DNA of 64,000 nt, taken from contig CAVWJX010000002.1 in NCBI GenBank assembly GCA_963755435.1, positions 310,001 through 374,000 on the forward strand. Direction: 5' to 3'. Below are positions 16,931 to 25,633 of the stretch, piece after piece. The DNA is from AP-15 sp963755435 (GTDB lineage Bacteria > Pseudomonadota > Alphaproteobacteria > ATCC43930 > CGMCC-115725). The notes below the pieces were generated by a model. The model did no database searches. It had not been told where the DNA came from and saw nothing but the letters and a program-made list of their open reading frames with translations. Position 1 is the first letter of the stretch. The number at the start of each line of letters is the position of its first letter. A program made the translations under genes and the position numbers.

Positions 16931-18496
16931 ATGGGCGATGCGGCCACCATTGGCGCGGAGGTGCGACGCCGCCTCGGCACAACATCTGCCGCAGCGGTTT
17001 CGCTCGGGCTCGCGCTGGCAGCAGCCGGTTGCGCTTCGGTGGACGGCGACTCTGCGGCTGTCCCCTGGAACGCGGGCCCCGTTACGATGACGAGTTTTGC
17101 ACCCCTCGTTCGCCAGGTGATACCTGCCGTGGTCAACGTCTCGGCGCTCGAGAGACCCAGCAAGGCAGCGGCCGATGACGGGCCGGGCGCGGCTCGTCCG
17201 GTCAAGGAGCGGGGGACGGCCTCAGGACTGCCGCGCTCGAGCTTGGACGAACTGCTGCGCCGCTTTTTCGACGATCGGCAAGGCCAAGCGGCGCCGAGAC
17301 TTCCCGGGCTGGCACTGGGTTCGGGCTTTATCATCGACCCGACCGGCTACATCGTAACCGACGAACACGTTCTGGAAAATTCCGACGACGTCACAGTAAC
17401 CTTTCACGATGGTACGCAGAATCGCGCCCGGATCATCGGCCGCGACCCTCTGACCGATCTGGCGCTGCTGAAGGTCGATGCGCCGCGGCCGCTATCTTAC
17501 GTTCGATGGGGCGACAGCGACGCTGCGCGCGTTGGCGATTGGGTCGTGGCCATCGGCAACCCGTTCGGTCTCGACGATACGGTCAGCAGCGGCATCATCT
17601 CGGCCCGCGGCCGCGACATCCATTCCGGTCCTTACGACGATTTTCTCCAGATCGACGCATCGATCAATCGGGGGAATTCCGGGGGTCCAACATTCGATCT
17701 TCACGGCAACGTCATCGGCATCAACAGCGCGATCTATTCACCGAACGGGGGGTCGGTCGGGATCGGCTTCGCCATACCGGCCAATTTGGCGAAGCCGGTG
17801 GTCGAGGCGTTGAAGGAATATGGCAGGGTTGAGCGTGGTTGGCTCGGCGTGCAAATTCAGGAAGTAACCCCAGCTCTCGCCCAAGGGTTTGGGCTGACCA
17901 AGCCCGCGGGGGCACTTGTCGCGGGGCTCAGCGCTGAGGGCCCTGCAGCACGCGCCGGGTTTGCGCAGGGCGATGTTATTCTCGCGATTAACGGGCGCCC
18001 CATCGACCGGATGCGAGATCTGCCGCTGGTTGTTGCCGGTCTACCGATCGGCAGGCCAGCTGAAGTTTCGGTGTGGCGCCGGGCGCGCACGCTCAGCTTG
18101 CGGCCGATCGTCGAGGAAATGCCGCGACGACAAGAAAGCCCTGTGCACGGCCACGACATGGCGCCCGACAAGAGCCCGATGGATGTGTTCGCCGGTCTCA
18201 AGCTGGCGCCGCTGACCGTCCAGCAGCGTCAAAAGCTGCGCATCCCGGCAAATGTCGGCGGCGTTGTCGTGACCGCAATCGCCGACGGCAATCCATTCGC
18301 TGAACTCGATCTGGCGCCAGGCGATGTGATCCAGACGATCGACCAGCAGCCGGTAGCGTCCCCCCAGGACGCTCTCGCCAAGATCGAGTCCGCCGCGGCC
18401 GGCCGCACCAGGATCGTGCTGATGCTGATAAACCGGCATGGCACCAGCCGCTATCTGGCCTTGCCGGTACCCGATGCCGCGACCGGGCGCGGTTGA
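16931..18496 (+). CDS. HtrA/Deg-family serine protease with two PDZ domains, possible lipoprotein
   Basis: This 521-residue trypsin-like periplasmic protease has the full triad: His146 (TDEHVL), Asp176 (DPLTDLALL) and Ser250 (NRGNSGGP). Two PDZ domains follow (about 300-390, GWLGVQIQEVTPALAQ; and about 410-510, GGVVVTAIADGNPFAEL), as in DegP/DegQ. It degrades or refolds damaged envelope proteins. The ATG at 16931 has GGAGAG upstream; a GTG at 16919 adds four residues. Unusually, the signal region ends GLALAAAGCAS, a fair lipobox with Cys34, so the protein may be lipid-anchored. A stretch of about 45 residues between the N-terminus and protease domain is disordered-looking. Confidence 0.93.
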   Translation: MGDAATIGAEVRRRLGTTSAAAVSLGLALAAAGCASVDGDSAAVPWNAGPVTMTSFAPLVRQVIPAVVNVSALERPSKAAADDGPGAARPVKERGTASGLPRSSLDELLRRFFDDRQGQAAPRLPGLALGSGFIIDPTGYIVTDEHVLENSDDVTVTFHDGTQNRARIIGRDPLTDLALLKVDAPRPLSYVRWGDSDAARVGDWVVAIGNPFGLDDTVSSGIISARGRDIHSGPYDDFLQIDASINRGNSGGPTFDLHGNVIGINSAIYSPNGGSVGIGFAIPANLAKPVVEALKEYGRVERGWLGVQIQEVTPALAQGFGLTKPAGALVAGLSAEGPAARAGFAQGDVILAINGRPIDRMRDLPLVVAGLPIGRPAEVSVWRRARTLSLRPIVEEMPRRQESPVHGHDMAPDKSPMDVFAGLKLAPLTVQQRQKLRIPANVGGVVVTAIADGNPFAELDLAPGDVIQTIDQQPVASPQDALAKIESAAAGRTRIVLMLINRHGTSRYLALPVPDAATGRG

Positions 18497-18560
18497 CCAA
18501 TCCCCTGGGCGATCCGGACGCCCGGCACCGGACCAAAAAACCGATGCTGCGGCGGCCGAA

Positions 18561-19928
18561 TTACTCAGCCGCGGCGCGCTGCGGCTGCTGCCCACGCAAC
18601 TCGGCGACGCGCGCGCGGGTATACAGGTCGGTCCAATTGGAGAGGGCAAAATCAGTGACTTGGCGCGGATCGTAATCGCGATCGCCGGCGCGGATCTGGT
18701 TGCCAGCGATGTGCACCGCGCGAAGCCGGCGACGATCCTGCAACACCGCGATATCGGCGAGCGGCGAGGCGTCCAGAGCAATGAAGTCGGCGCAGCGGCC
18801 GGGCTCCAGCCTGCCGATGCGATCGCCCCCGGTCATGAAGCGCGCATTGACCTCGGTCGCCGCGCGCAAAGCTGCTGCGGGTGAGAACCCAAGGTCATCG
18901 ACGAACAACTCAAGCTCGCGCGCATGCCATTCGCCGTAGGGCGTGACGGCAAAGCCGGTATCGGTTCCGGTCATCATCGGCACTCCCGCGGCGCGCGCCT
19001 TTTTCCAATTGACGCAGCCGATCACGTACTCGCGCTGCGCATGACCAGGGCGCCCCTTATGATAGGCAGGCTCGTGCGCTTGGGTAAAATCGGCCGTATT
19101 GCGGGGATGGGTCATCGTCGGGCAGACAGCACTGCCGGTTTCCAGCATCGCCGCAATGCACGCGTCATCGAGATGGTTAGCGTGAAAGATCAGGTCGATG
19201 CCGCTGCGCGCGGCGTACAGCGTTGCCTCGCGGCCGCGGGCATGCGCCACGGCCTTTTTGCCGAGCCGATGGACCTCGCGGACCATGATCTCGGTCTCTT
19301 CCTGGGTGAAGGCGGCGACGAGTTCGCCATTGTCGCGCCGCTGAATGCCATCAAGGGCGATCTTGATGCAATCGACCCCGTCCTTGACCTGGCGGCGAAT
19401 CTCTTCAACTGCTTCGGCGGCGGTGGTGACGAGCTTGCCGATCGAGGTTTCGGGCGCGCCGATCCAGGTCGGGTACCAGTCGGTCAGGCCCTGATGCGTC
19501 GTCAGGTACCGGCCGGCGGCCATGACCCGCGGCCCATCGAACAGGCCGGCCCGGATGGCATTGCGGATCGACAGGCTGATCTGCCCGGCATCCCCCGGCG
19601 AGCAGATCGCGGTAAACCCGGCCGCGGCCACCTGTTGAGCAAAGAAGAGACCGCGCAGCGCGCGAAATTCAAGCGGGCTGTAGAGGTCGATATCCTCCTC
19701 GCTCTTGGCGTTGCCGTAGGCGAGATGCGTGTGCACATCGATGAGCCCAGGCATCACGAACGAGCCTGAATAGTCGAGCATCCGGTCGTCGGCCCCGCGC
19801 CGAGGTGCCGCCTCTTCGTCCCCGACATAGTCGAGCACGCCCTCCTGGTCGAAAACGAGCAGCTGGCCGACCTGGGCTTCGTCTTCGCATCCGGCGAACA
19901 GCTGACCGCAGCGCACGAAGGTTTTCAT
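18561..19928 (-). CDS. Amidohydrolase-family metal-dependent hydrolase
   Basis: The 455-residue product has the amidohydrolase barrel metal marks: HxH in GLIDVHTHLAYG, a Lys in CIKIALDG that could be carboxylated, His residues in AVAHARGRE and IFHANHLDD, and the Asp in MTGTDTGFAVTPYG. The C-terminal GRLEPGRCADFIALDASPL is the standard end of imidazolonepropionase/prolidase-like members. The substrate cannot be read; cyclic imides, N-acyl compounds or Xaa-Pro dipeptides are typical. The ATG at 19928 has AGGAG upstream; the frame opens further but those residues look non-coding. It is followed on the same strand, upstream, by the Rieske gene. Confidence 0.88.
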   Translation of the reverse strand: MKTFVRCGQLFAGCEDEAQVGQLLVFDQEGVLDYVGDEEAAPRRGADDRMLDYSGSFVMPGLIDVHTHLAYGNAKSEEDIDLYSPLEFRALRGLFFAQQVAAAGFTAICSPGDAGQISLSIRNAIRAGLFDGPRVMAAGRYLTTHQGLTDWYPTWIGAPETSIGKLVTTAAEAVEEIRRQVKDGVDCIKIALDGIQRRDNGELVAAFTQEETEIMVREVHRLGKKAVAHARGREATLYAARSGIDLIFHANHLDDACIAAMLETGSAVCPTMTHPRNTADFTQAHEPAYHKGRPGHAQREYVIGCVNWKKARAAGVPMMTGTDTGFAVTPYGEWHARELELFVDDLGFSPAAALRAATEVNARFMTGGDRIGRLEPGRCADFIALDASPLADIAVLQDRRRLRAVHIAGNQIRAGDRDYDPRQVTDFALSNWTDLYTRARVAELRGQQPQRAAAE

Positions 19929-20120
19929 CGCTTTGGACTCCTGCCGAGAAAAGCGGGCTCGCGGACCGCCAAGTCGGCGGCGCCCCATCGCGCAGCTTGT
20001 AGCACAGCCGGCCGGCCCGGAGGCGATCGGTATTTCTCGATTTCGCAACAGTAGTTCCCCGAGCGGCGGCTCCGCCGGGATTGGGCGCTGGCCGTCGGTC
20101 CGCGCTTCGCCGCTTGCGCT

Positions 20121-20789
20121 TTAGAGCTGATCGATCGAACTAAAATCCCACTTCTGATTGGGCGGGTTTTCGCCGATGCGCACCGTCGTCTTGTCCGGAA
20201 AATGGTACGGCGGGACCGGCAGATTATACGGCGCTGGGACAAATTTGAACACGTGGCCGGCAAGATCGTATTTGGAGCCGTGACACGGACAGAAATATCC
20301 GCCGAGCCAATCAGGCACGGGATTGGTCGGATCGGGCTTGGGGAAGAAGCTCGGAATACAGCCGAGATGTGTACAGATCCCAACCAGCACCGAATATTGG
20401 GGGAGAATCGAGCGATGCCAGTTTTTGGCATAGGGAGGTTGCTGGTTCGCTTCGGAATGCGGATCGCTCAGCCGATCGACGAGCTTGGGATCCTGCAGAA
20501 CTTTGATCAACGGCGGGGTCCGATCGACGACAAAAATCGGCTTGCCGCGCCATAGCACGATAATTTGCTGGCCGGGCTGTACCTTGCTCAAATCGACATC
20601 GACAGGCTCGCCGGCGGCGAGAACATCAGCAGCGGGGTTCATCGAATCGACCAGCACATAGGCGGCCGCACCCGCGCCCAAAACCCCCATTGCCCCGGCG
20701 ACCAAGGTCAGGAAATCCCGGCGGCTGGCCGCCGGACCGCCGCCATGTCCAGCATTGATGGCCGAAACAGAGTAAGCGTCATCCGTCAT
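20121..20789 (-). CDS. petA: Rieske iron-sulfur protein of the cytochrome bc1 complex
   Basis: This 222-residue protein has a Tat-type signal anchor (SRRDFLTLVAGAMGVLGAGAAAYV), a linker and the Rieske domain with CTHLGCIP and CPCHGS, which supply two Cys and two His to the [2Fe-2S] cluster. The length, the spacing between the two motifs and the C-terminal PVPPYHF segment match ubiquinol-cytochrome c reductase subunit PetA, which passes electrons from ubiquinol to cytochrome c1. Cytochrome b and c1 genes (petB, petC), normally adjacent, are absent here: neighbours are an amidohydrolase and an enolase-superfamily gene. The start at 20789 sits just before the Tat region. Confidence 0.93.
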   Translation of the reverse strand: MTDDAYSVSAINAGHGGGPAASRRDFLTLVAGAMGVLGAGAAAYVLVDSMNPAADVLAAGEPVDVDLSKVQPGQQIIVLWRGKPIFVVDRTPPLIKVLQDPKLVDRLSDPHSEANQQPPYAKNWHRSILPQYSVLVGICTHLGCIPSFFPKPDPTNPVPDWLGGYFCPCHGSKYDLAGHVFKFVPAPYNLPVPPYHFPDKTTVRIGENPPNQKWDFSSIDQL

Positions 20790-20950
20790 CGCGTTTGCGT
20801 GCTCCGGGCGAAACGATCCTCGCCACACTATGACGGGAGATCTGCTTCGGGCAACCAACGCGGGCCGCGCTGGTGCCTGGATCTCGGCCGGTGCTACGAT
20901 CGGTCACAGCTGCGTGCGGGCCAGCGCCCAGATCATCGAGAGATCACGAT

Positions 20951-22129
20951 ATGAAGATCGCACGGATCGAAAGCTTCATCCTTGGCACTGGCAGCTCGAA
21001 AGATCTGCTGTTCTGTCGCGTCGAGACCGAGGACGGCCTGCACGGCTGGGGCGAGGCTTATGTCACGCATGGCAAGGAGACAGTTGTCGCCGAGTGCATC
21101 CGCGCAATGGCACCCCAGGTGATTGGCCGCAGCGTTTTCAATATTCGCCACACCGGCCAGATCCTGTTCGACGATTTCGCCATCAAGCGCAGTTCGGTGG
21201 AGCTGCTGGCGGCGTGGAGCGCGGTGGAGATCGCCTCCTGGGATATATTGGGTAAGCATACCGGATTGCCGGTCTACAACCTGATCGGTGGTGCCTCGCG
21301 CGAGCGGGTTCGGGTCTACGCCAATGGCTGGGCGCGGGGATCGACGATCGAAGAAGGCGTCGAGCGCGCTCTGCAGGTCAAGGCGATGGGCTTCACCGCC
21401 GCCAAATTCGATCCGTTCCCCGGACCGTGGCGCACGTTTGTCGATCGCCGAGACGAGGATTTTGCGATCGAATATGTCCGGGCGATGCGCCAGGCGCTGG
21501 GCCCGGATTTCGAAATCCTGATCGAAGCGCACCGGCGTTTCGCCCCCGCGCACGCGATCCGCATCGGTCATCGCCTCGCCGAGTTTGGCATCGATTGGTA
21601 CGAGGAGCCGTGCCTATCCGAGAATATCGACCTCGTCGCCGAGGTACGGCGTGCGGTTCCGATCCCGATCGTCACCGGCGAGGCAATCTACACCAAAGAA
21701 GCGTTTTTCGAATGCCTGGCCAAACGGGCCGCCGACATTCTGAACCCTGACATCTGCGTTGTCGGCGGGATCACCGCGATGCTCGACATCGCCGCGATGG
21801 CTCAGCCGCAAGCCGTGGCGCTGGCGCCGCACAATTACAATAGCACCCTGGTCGGCCTGGCCGCGACGGTTCATCTCTCGGCAGTGATCCCAAATTTTCG
21901 CATCGCCGAGTATTTCGTGAATTTCGCGGATCTTTGCCAAGAAATCGCCAGCTCGGCCCTGACCATGAAGGACGGCTGGATCGACCTGCCGACGAGCCCA
22001 GGACTGGGCATCGATATCGACCTCGACAAGTTGCGCGCCCATCCGCATCAGGAGACCACGCATAGAGGATCCCGTCAGTATTGGGAGGAGTATCCTCGCA
22101 AAGGCTATGCGCCGAGCCTGCGCAGATGA
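20951..22129 (+). CDS. Enolase-superfamily dehydratase (mandelate racemase/muconate lactonizing type)
   Basis: The 392-residue product has the MR/MLE capping domain (IARIESFILGTGSSKD, LHGWGEAYVTHGKETV) and the barrel with Mg2+ ligands in ILIEAHRRF, WYEEPCLSEN and VTGEAIYT, and the general-base His in LAPHNYNSTLVG. The His next to the first ligand and the distal His are the galactonate/gluconate dehydratase arrangement, so a sugar-acid dehydratase is likely; the substrate is not determinable. Note Glu, not the more common Asp, at the first metal position. The ATG at 20951 follows GAGAG. A solute-binding protein gene begins 5 bases later, suggesting a shared transcript. Confidence 0.85.
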   Translation: MKIARIESFILGTGSSKDLLFCRVETEDGLHGWGEAYVTHGKETVVAECIRAMAPQVIGRSVFNIRHTGQILFDDFAIKRSSVELLAAWSAVEIASWDILGKHTGLPVYNLIGGASRERVRVYANGWARGSTIEEGVERALQVKAMGFTAAKFDPFPGPWRTFVDRRDEDFAIEYVRAMRQALGPDFEILIEAHRRFAPAHAIRIGHRLAEFGIDWYEEPCLSENIDLVAEVRRAVPIPIVTGEAIYTKEAFFECLAKRAADILNPDICVVGGITAMLDIAAMAQPQAVALAPHNYNSTLVGLAATVHLSAVIPNFRIAEYFVNFADLCQEIASSALTMKDGWIDLPTSPGLGIDIDLDKLRAHPHQETTHRGSRQYWEEYPRKGYAPSLRR

Positions 22130-22133
22130 GCAG

Positions 22134-22922
22134 ATGAATTGGCAGATATTTATAAGTGCCGCGCTGCTGCTGGTCGCCACCTACGCCGGGTGCGATGCCG
22201 CCACCCCGGCGCGGGTGCGCACGCGGGCCCCGGGTGTCTTACGCATCGGCACGTATTTCGTCAATCCGCCTTTCGAGTACATTTCAAACGGTGACGAGAT
22301 CGGTTTCGAGGTTGATCTGATGACCGAGGTCGCGCGCCGCTTGGGGCTGCGGCCGTCATTTGTGAACACTCATTGGGAGCGCATCTTGCGGCAGATGCGC
22401 GAAGGCCGCTACGACTGCATCGTCGGTGGCATTACCATAACGCCGGCGCGGCAGCGGGTGCTGGCGTGGTCGACACCTTATATGATCACCACCCTGAGCC
22501 TGATCGTCGATCCGGCAAGAACCCCGTGGCTGCGCGACATCGCTGAATTGAAGGCTGCTATTGTCGGCGTTCAAGCCGCCACGACGGATTACGAAGCCGC
22601 GGTCGCGATGAAGCAGCGGGGGCAGATTCGCAAGATCCAAGTCTACCCGTTCGACCGCATCGGAAGCGCCATGTCCGATCTCGTTGCCGGGCGCATAACA
22701 GCGGTTATGAAGGTCGCGCCGGTGGCGCGGTGGTTGGCGCATCACACGCCCGGCCTGCGCGTCATCGGACAAGTTCCAGACGATCCGCAGCCGCTGGGGA
22801 TCGGATTCCAAAAGAGCAATCCCGAACTCGCCGCCGCGGTCGACGCCATCCTGATGACGATAGAGAGTGACGGAACCTTTGGACGGCTGACCCGAAAGTG
22901 GGACCTGCTCGATGCCCGCTGA
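22134..22922 (+). CDS. Periplasmic solute-binding protein, family 3 (amino-acid type)
   Basis: This 262-residue secreted protein begins with a signal peptide (ISAALLLVATYAGCDAA) and has the SBP_bac_3 pattern: LRIGTYFVNPPFEY near the mature N-terminus, GFEVDLMTEVARRLG and FGRLTRKWDLLD at the end. No ABC permease or ATPase genes are adjacent, so it is an orphan binding protein that may serve a distant transporter or act as a sensor. Some members of this fold are cyclohexadienyl dehydratase-like enzymes, which is an alternative. It starts 5 bases after the enolase-family gene. Confidence 0.85.
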   Translation: MNWQIFISAALLLVATYAGCDAATPARVRTRAPGVLRIGTYFVNPPFEYISNGDEIGFEVDLMTEVARRLGLRPSFVNTHWERILRQMREGRYDCIVGGITITPARQRVLAWSTPYMITTLSLIVDPARTPWLRDIAELKAAIVGVQAATTDYEAAVAMKQRGQIRKIQVYPFDRIGSAMSDLVAGRITAVMKVAPVARWLAHHTPGLRVIGQVPDDPQPLGIGFQKSNPELAAAVDAILMTIESDGTFGRLTRKWDLLDAR

Positions 22923-23006
22923 GCAGATTGAGAGGCTCCGCCTGGTCGATCAGAGCCCGCTGCGGCCGCCCATCCCTCGGCGGCGGATCCGCGGCGGGCC
23001 GGGGCA

Positions 23007-23486
23007 ATGAGCATCCCGGCACCGTTCGACCGCTACCAGGGCGAGGTGTTGCCTGAATGGATCGATTTGAATGGGCACATGAACCTCGCCTACTACACCG
23101 TGCTGTTCGACTGTGCCACCGATCTGCTGTTTGAGACGATCGGGATCGGCCGGGACTACAAGGCCACGACGAACCATGGAACTTTCGTCGCCGAGACCCA
23201 CAATCTCTATGAGCGAGAAGTGCTGGTTGGCGAGAGGCTCCGCGTGGCGAGCCAGATCGTCGCAGCGGATAGCAAGCGCATGCACCTCGCGCACGAGATG
23301 TTCCGCATCGCCGGCGCAGATCGCGTGGCGACGCAGGAATTGATGTTTCTTTCGATCGATCTCGGCAAGCGCCGCGTCGTACCATTTCTAGCCGCGGCGC
23401 GACAGCGGGTTGCGGCCGCGGCCGCTTCCCATGCCCAACTGCCGCGACCTCATTGGCTCGGCCGACACATCGCCATTCGACCCTAG
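23007..23486 (+). CDS. Hot-dog fold thioesterase (4HBT-like)
   Basis: This 159-residue protein has the hot-dog fold mark WIDLNGHMNLAYYTVLFDCATD, followed by a strand-rich part (FVAETHNLYEREVLVGERL, VASQIVAADSKRMHLAHEMF). The combination of D-x-N-G-H-M-N and a central Y is typical of acyl-CoA thioesterases, including those associated with carnitine/betainyl-CoA metabolism. The substrate is unknown. The next gene upstream, a solute-binding protein, is 84 bases away on the same strand. Confidence 0.82.
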   Translation: MSIPAPFDRYQGEVLPEWIDLNGHMNLAYYTVLFDCATDLLFETIGIGRDYKATTNHGTFVAETHNLYEREVLVGERLRVASQIVAADSKRMHLAHEMFRIAGADRVATQELMFLSIDLGKRRVVPFLAAARQRVAAAAASHAQLPRPHWLGRHIAIRP

Positions 23487-23539
23487 CCAATTGCAGCCGA
23501 GACTCGCGCGAAAAGGGCGGAGGCCGATCGTCTCGCCAA

Positions 23540-23944
23540 TTACCGTAATGCGTTATGGATCAGGTAATCGGCGAAATCGGCGGGCTTCAGCCTGATTTCC
23601 GCACGGCTGCCGTCGCCGGCCAACGCCCGCGAGACCAGCAGATGATTTTCTACCCGGGGCGCGGCAAGACGAAAGACACCCAAGGCGCCTTTTAGCTTTG
23701 GATAAAGCTGCGGATCGACCACCTTTTCTGTTTGAGCCAGCCGCGCCAAAACGGTCTTCTCATCCAAATTACCGACGTCGCGTTTGCGCACGATTGTCCA
23801 GTCGGTTTCATTGGCCCAGCCCGCCGCGACAAATGCCCGCGGATCGCCGTCGGCCAGACCCACTTTATAGATGTGCTTGCCGAGTCCGACGTCAGAGGCC
23901 CAGCGCCCGAGCTTCGCACTGCGTGCGACGTATAAAAATCCCAT
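23540..23944 (-). CDS. Protein of unknown function, possibly T5orf172/GIY-YIG-like
   Basis: I cannot name this 134-residue protein. Its start, MGFLYVARSAKLGRW followed by LGKHIYKVGLADGDP, resembles the beginning of T5orf172 or GIY-YIG domains (Y-V-x followed by Y-K-V-G), in which the two short strands carry the catalytic Tyr residues. The remainder (ETDWTIVRKRDVGNLDE, EKVVDPQLYPKLKGALGVF) is conserved-looking but unassigned. The similarity is a motif-level reading only and needs a profile search. The gene stands alone between a thioesterase and a long gene-poor gap. Confidence 0.6.
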   Translation of the reverse strand: MGFLYVARSAKLGRWASDVGLGKHIYKVGLADGDPRAFVAAGWANETDWTIVRKRDVGNLDEKTVLARLAQTEKVVDPQLYPKLKGALGVFRLAAPRVENHLLVSRALAGDGSRAEIRLKPADFADYLIHNALR

Positions 23945-24038
23945 GGCCGTATCTCCGGTCGAGGCAGGAATAAGTCGGTCCCACTACTCGTTTTAGCGAA
24001 GTGTTCAGCTCAAGGCCAACAACCCCGGAAATGTCCCT

Positions 24039-24173
24039 ATGCCATTTATGATTGGCGCTGCGACCGCGGCAACCACGTTGGTGAGCATGGCATTCGGCCA
24101 GATCGATGCCGGCCTCGCCGCGCTCGGTGTTCTGATGGCTGCGATTGTCTTGATGACGATGAAGGAGGAGTGA
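24039..24173 (+). CDS. Possible small membrane protein (44 aa), speculative
   Basis: A 45-codon frame from ATG 24039 reads as a mostly hydrophobic peptide (ATTLVSMAFGQIDAG, then a helix LAALGVLMAAIVLMT) ending in KEE. Its composition would suit a single membrane span. There is no strong ribosome-binding site and its 3' end runs into an 18-base tandem repeat, so it may be fortuitous. Conservation in related genomes would decide. Confidence 0.25.
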   Translation: MPFMIGAATAATTLVSMAFGQIDAGLAALGVLMAAIVLMTMKEE

Positions 24174-24214
24174 TCGGGGAAGGAGGAGCGATCGGGGAAG
24201 GAGGAGCGATCGGA
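24161..24214 (+). repeat. Tandem repeat, 18-bp unit, three copies
   Basis: Three consecutive 18-base units, gaaggaggagtgatcggg, then two with the variant gaaggaggagcgatcgg, occupy 24161-24178, 24179-24196 and 24197-24214. Only two positions differ between units. Each unit carries an AAGGAGG core identical to a Shine-Dalgarno sequence. The unit length is a multiple of three. Confidence 0.9.
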
Positions 24215-24385
24215 CCGCCGAGCGGGTTGCGCCAGTTCGTCGCACCTCGTCAAGCTCCGCCAGTCGTGGAGGAGCGCCATTCCGCCGCGCCGAGAATGCA
24301 GTTTACGAAGTGACACAAAGGGAAACATTTCGTTAAACTCTCTTTCCTGAGCCTCGGCCGAGGCGAGGATGGGGGGTCTCGAAGG

Positions 24386-25633
24386 ATGCGGCGATATAGT
24401 CTGGCCGGGACATGCGCCCTGGCCTTGATCCTGGCCGTCGTGACGCTGATCAGCCCGCCCGCGGCGGCGCTTGGCCTCGATGCGGCCTTTCATCAGGCCT
24501 TGCTCGGCCCGCACCGGGCGAAGGGCGTTATCGTTTGGAGTCACGGCCGTTCAGTCGACTCCGAAGATTGGAAATCGCCCACCCCGCCTTATCTTCGCGT
24601 TTTGCGCGACTCAGGCTGGGATGTGCTCCGCTACGACCGGCTACGCGCAGACGACACGTTGAGCGCCAGCAGCCGTGTCCTCGCCGGGCTTGCAACGCAG
24701 CTCAAGCACCATGGCTATCAGCGGATCGTCCTGGCCGGCCAATCGTTTGGCGCGTTTCTCGCCCTGATGGCCGCGGACGATACCAACGATGTCGACGCTG
24801 TCGTGGCGACCGCGCCCGCCGCGTTCGGCGACTTCGAGGACTATTACAATTCCTGGCGCCTGAATGCGACCCGCCTTTTTCCATTGCTGGCGCAGGTCAA
24901 GCGGGCTCGCGTGATGTTGTTCTTTTTTCACGGCGACGATTTCGATCCGGGCGGGCGCGGCAGCAAGTCGCGCGCGATCCTTTCCCACCGTGGTCTCGGC
25001 TTTGCCGTCGTCGATCAACCAGCCTATCTCGTTGGCCATTGGATCTCTTCGAGCGGGCTGTTTCTGCGCCGGTTTGGCGATTGCGTGCGCGATTTCGCCG
25101 ATGACGACAGACTGAAAGGCGAGTTTGTTTGCCAACCGGTGTGGGGCGAAGAACCCAGCGCCGAGTTGCGCTTGCCCCCGGAACTCCTCCGCTCGAAGGT
25201 GGTTAGCGAAGGACCGACTCGGCTAGCGGCCGTTGGCGCCTCGGCGCCGGCAACTGCACCCGGCCTCGAAGTGGCCGACGACGCCGCGGCGCGGGGTATG
25301 TGGTACGGATTCTACCCGAACGGGCGGGAGGTCGTGATTGCGGTCGAGACGGTGCATGGGCGCGATCTGAAGGCAGTCTATGCGATCGGGCCCGGCATCG
25401 ACAAAAATGAGCCCGCCGAATGGAGCCGGCGCAGTGGGCGGATCATCGGCCATGAGCTGGTGTTTGCGCAAAAGGGCGACAGCACCCTGCGCTTTCGCGC
25501 ACGCTACGATGGCGGGCTCGACGCTACCTGGATCTCGCCCGACGGAAAAACCAAAATGGATGCCCAGATGCGGCGCATCGACCCGTCTTCGTTGCCGGTG
25601 AGCGATGCCCGCAATGAACCTCAGGGCCAGTAG
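24386..25633 (+). CDS. Secreted alpha/beta-hydrolase-like protein
   Basis: The 415-residue product has an N-terminal signal peptide (GTCALALILAVVTLISPPAAA) and an alpha/beta-hydrolase core with a nucleophile elbow GQSFGA (Ser120), an oxyanion-region VIVWSHGRS and candidate Asp and His in FFFHGDDFDPGG and YLVGHWIS. After about residue 240 a second part (GMWYGFYPNGREVVIAVE, LRFRARYDGGLDATWISPDG) looks like a beta-rich C-terminal domain. Esterase or peptidase activity in the periplasm is likely; the substrate is unknown. The 3' end overlaps the convergent CopD-like gene by 13 bases. Confidence 0.78.
   Translation: MRRYSLAGTCALALILAVVTLISPPAAALGLDAAFHQALLGPHRAKGVIVWSHGRSVDSEDWKSPTPPYLRVLRDSGWDVLRYDRLRADDTLSASSRVLAGLATQLKHHGYQRIVLAGQSFGAFLALMAADDTNDVDAVVATAPAAFGDFEDYYNSWRLNATRLFPLLAQVKRARVMLFFFHGDDFDPGGRGSKSRAILSHRGLGFAVVDQPAYLVGHWISSSGLFLRRFGDCVRDFADDDRLKGEFVCQPVWGEEPSAELRLPPELLRSKVVSEGPTRLAAVGASAPATAPGLEVADDAAARGMWYGFYPNGREVVIAVETVHGRDLKAVYAIGPGIDKNEPAEWSRRSGRIIGHELVFAQKGDSTLRFRARYDGGLDATWISPDGKTKMDAQMRRIDPSSLPVSDARNEPQGQ

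Larger units (their letters stand above)
23945..24385. other. Gap of about 440 bases with tandem repeat and short ORF
   Basis: The region before the exported hydrolase gene contains no ordinary gene. It holds a possible 44-residue membrane protein (24039-24173) and a three-copy 18-base tandem repeat (24161-24214), annotated separately. The remainder, 24215-24385, shows nothing I can identify. Confidence 0.5.

Noticed and set aside
24005..24544. 179-codon minus-strand frame with RSSFPD repeats
   Set aside because: The repeat is only the translation of the 18-bp tandem DNA repeat and the start overlaps the exported hydrolase gene.
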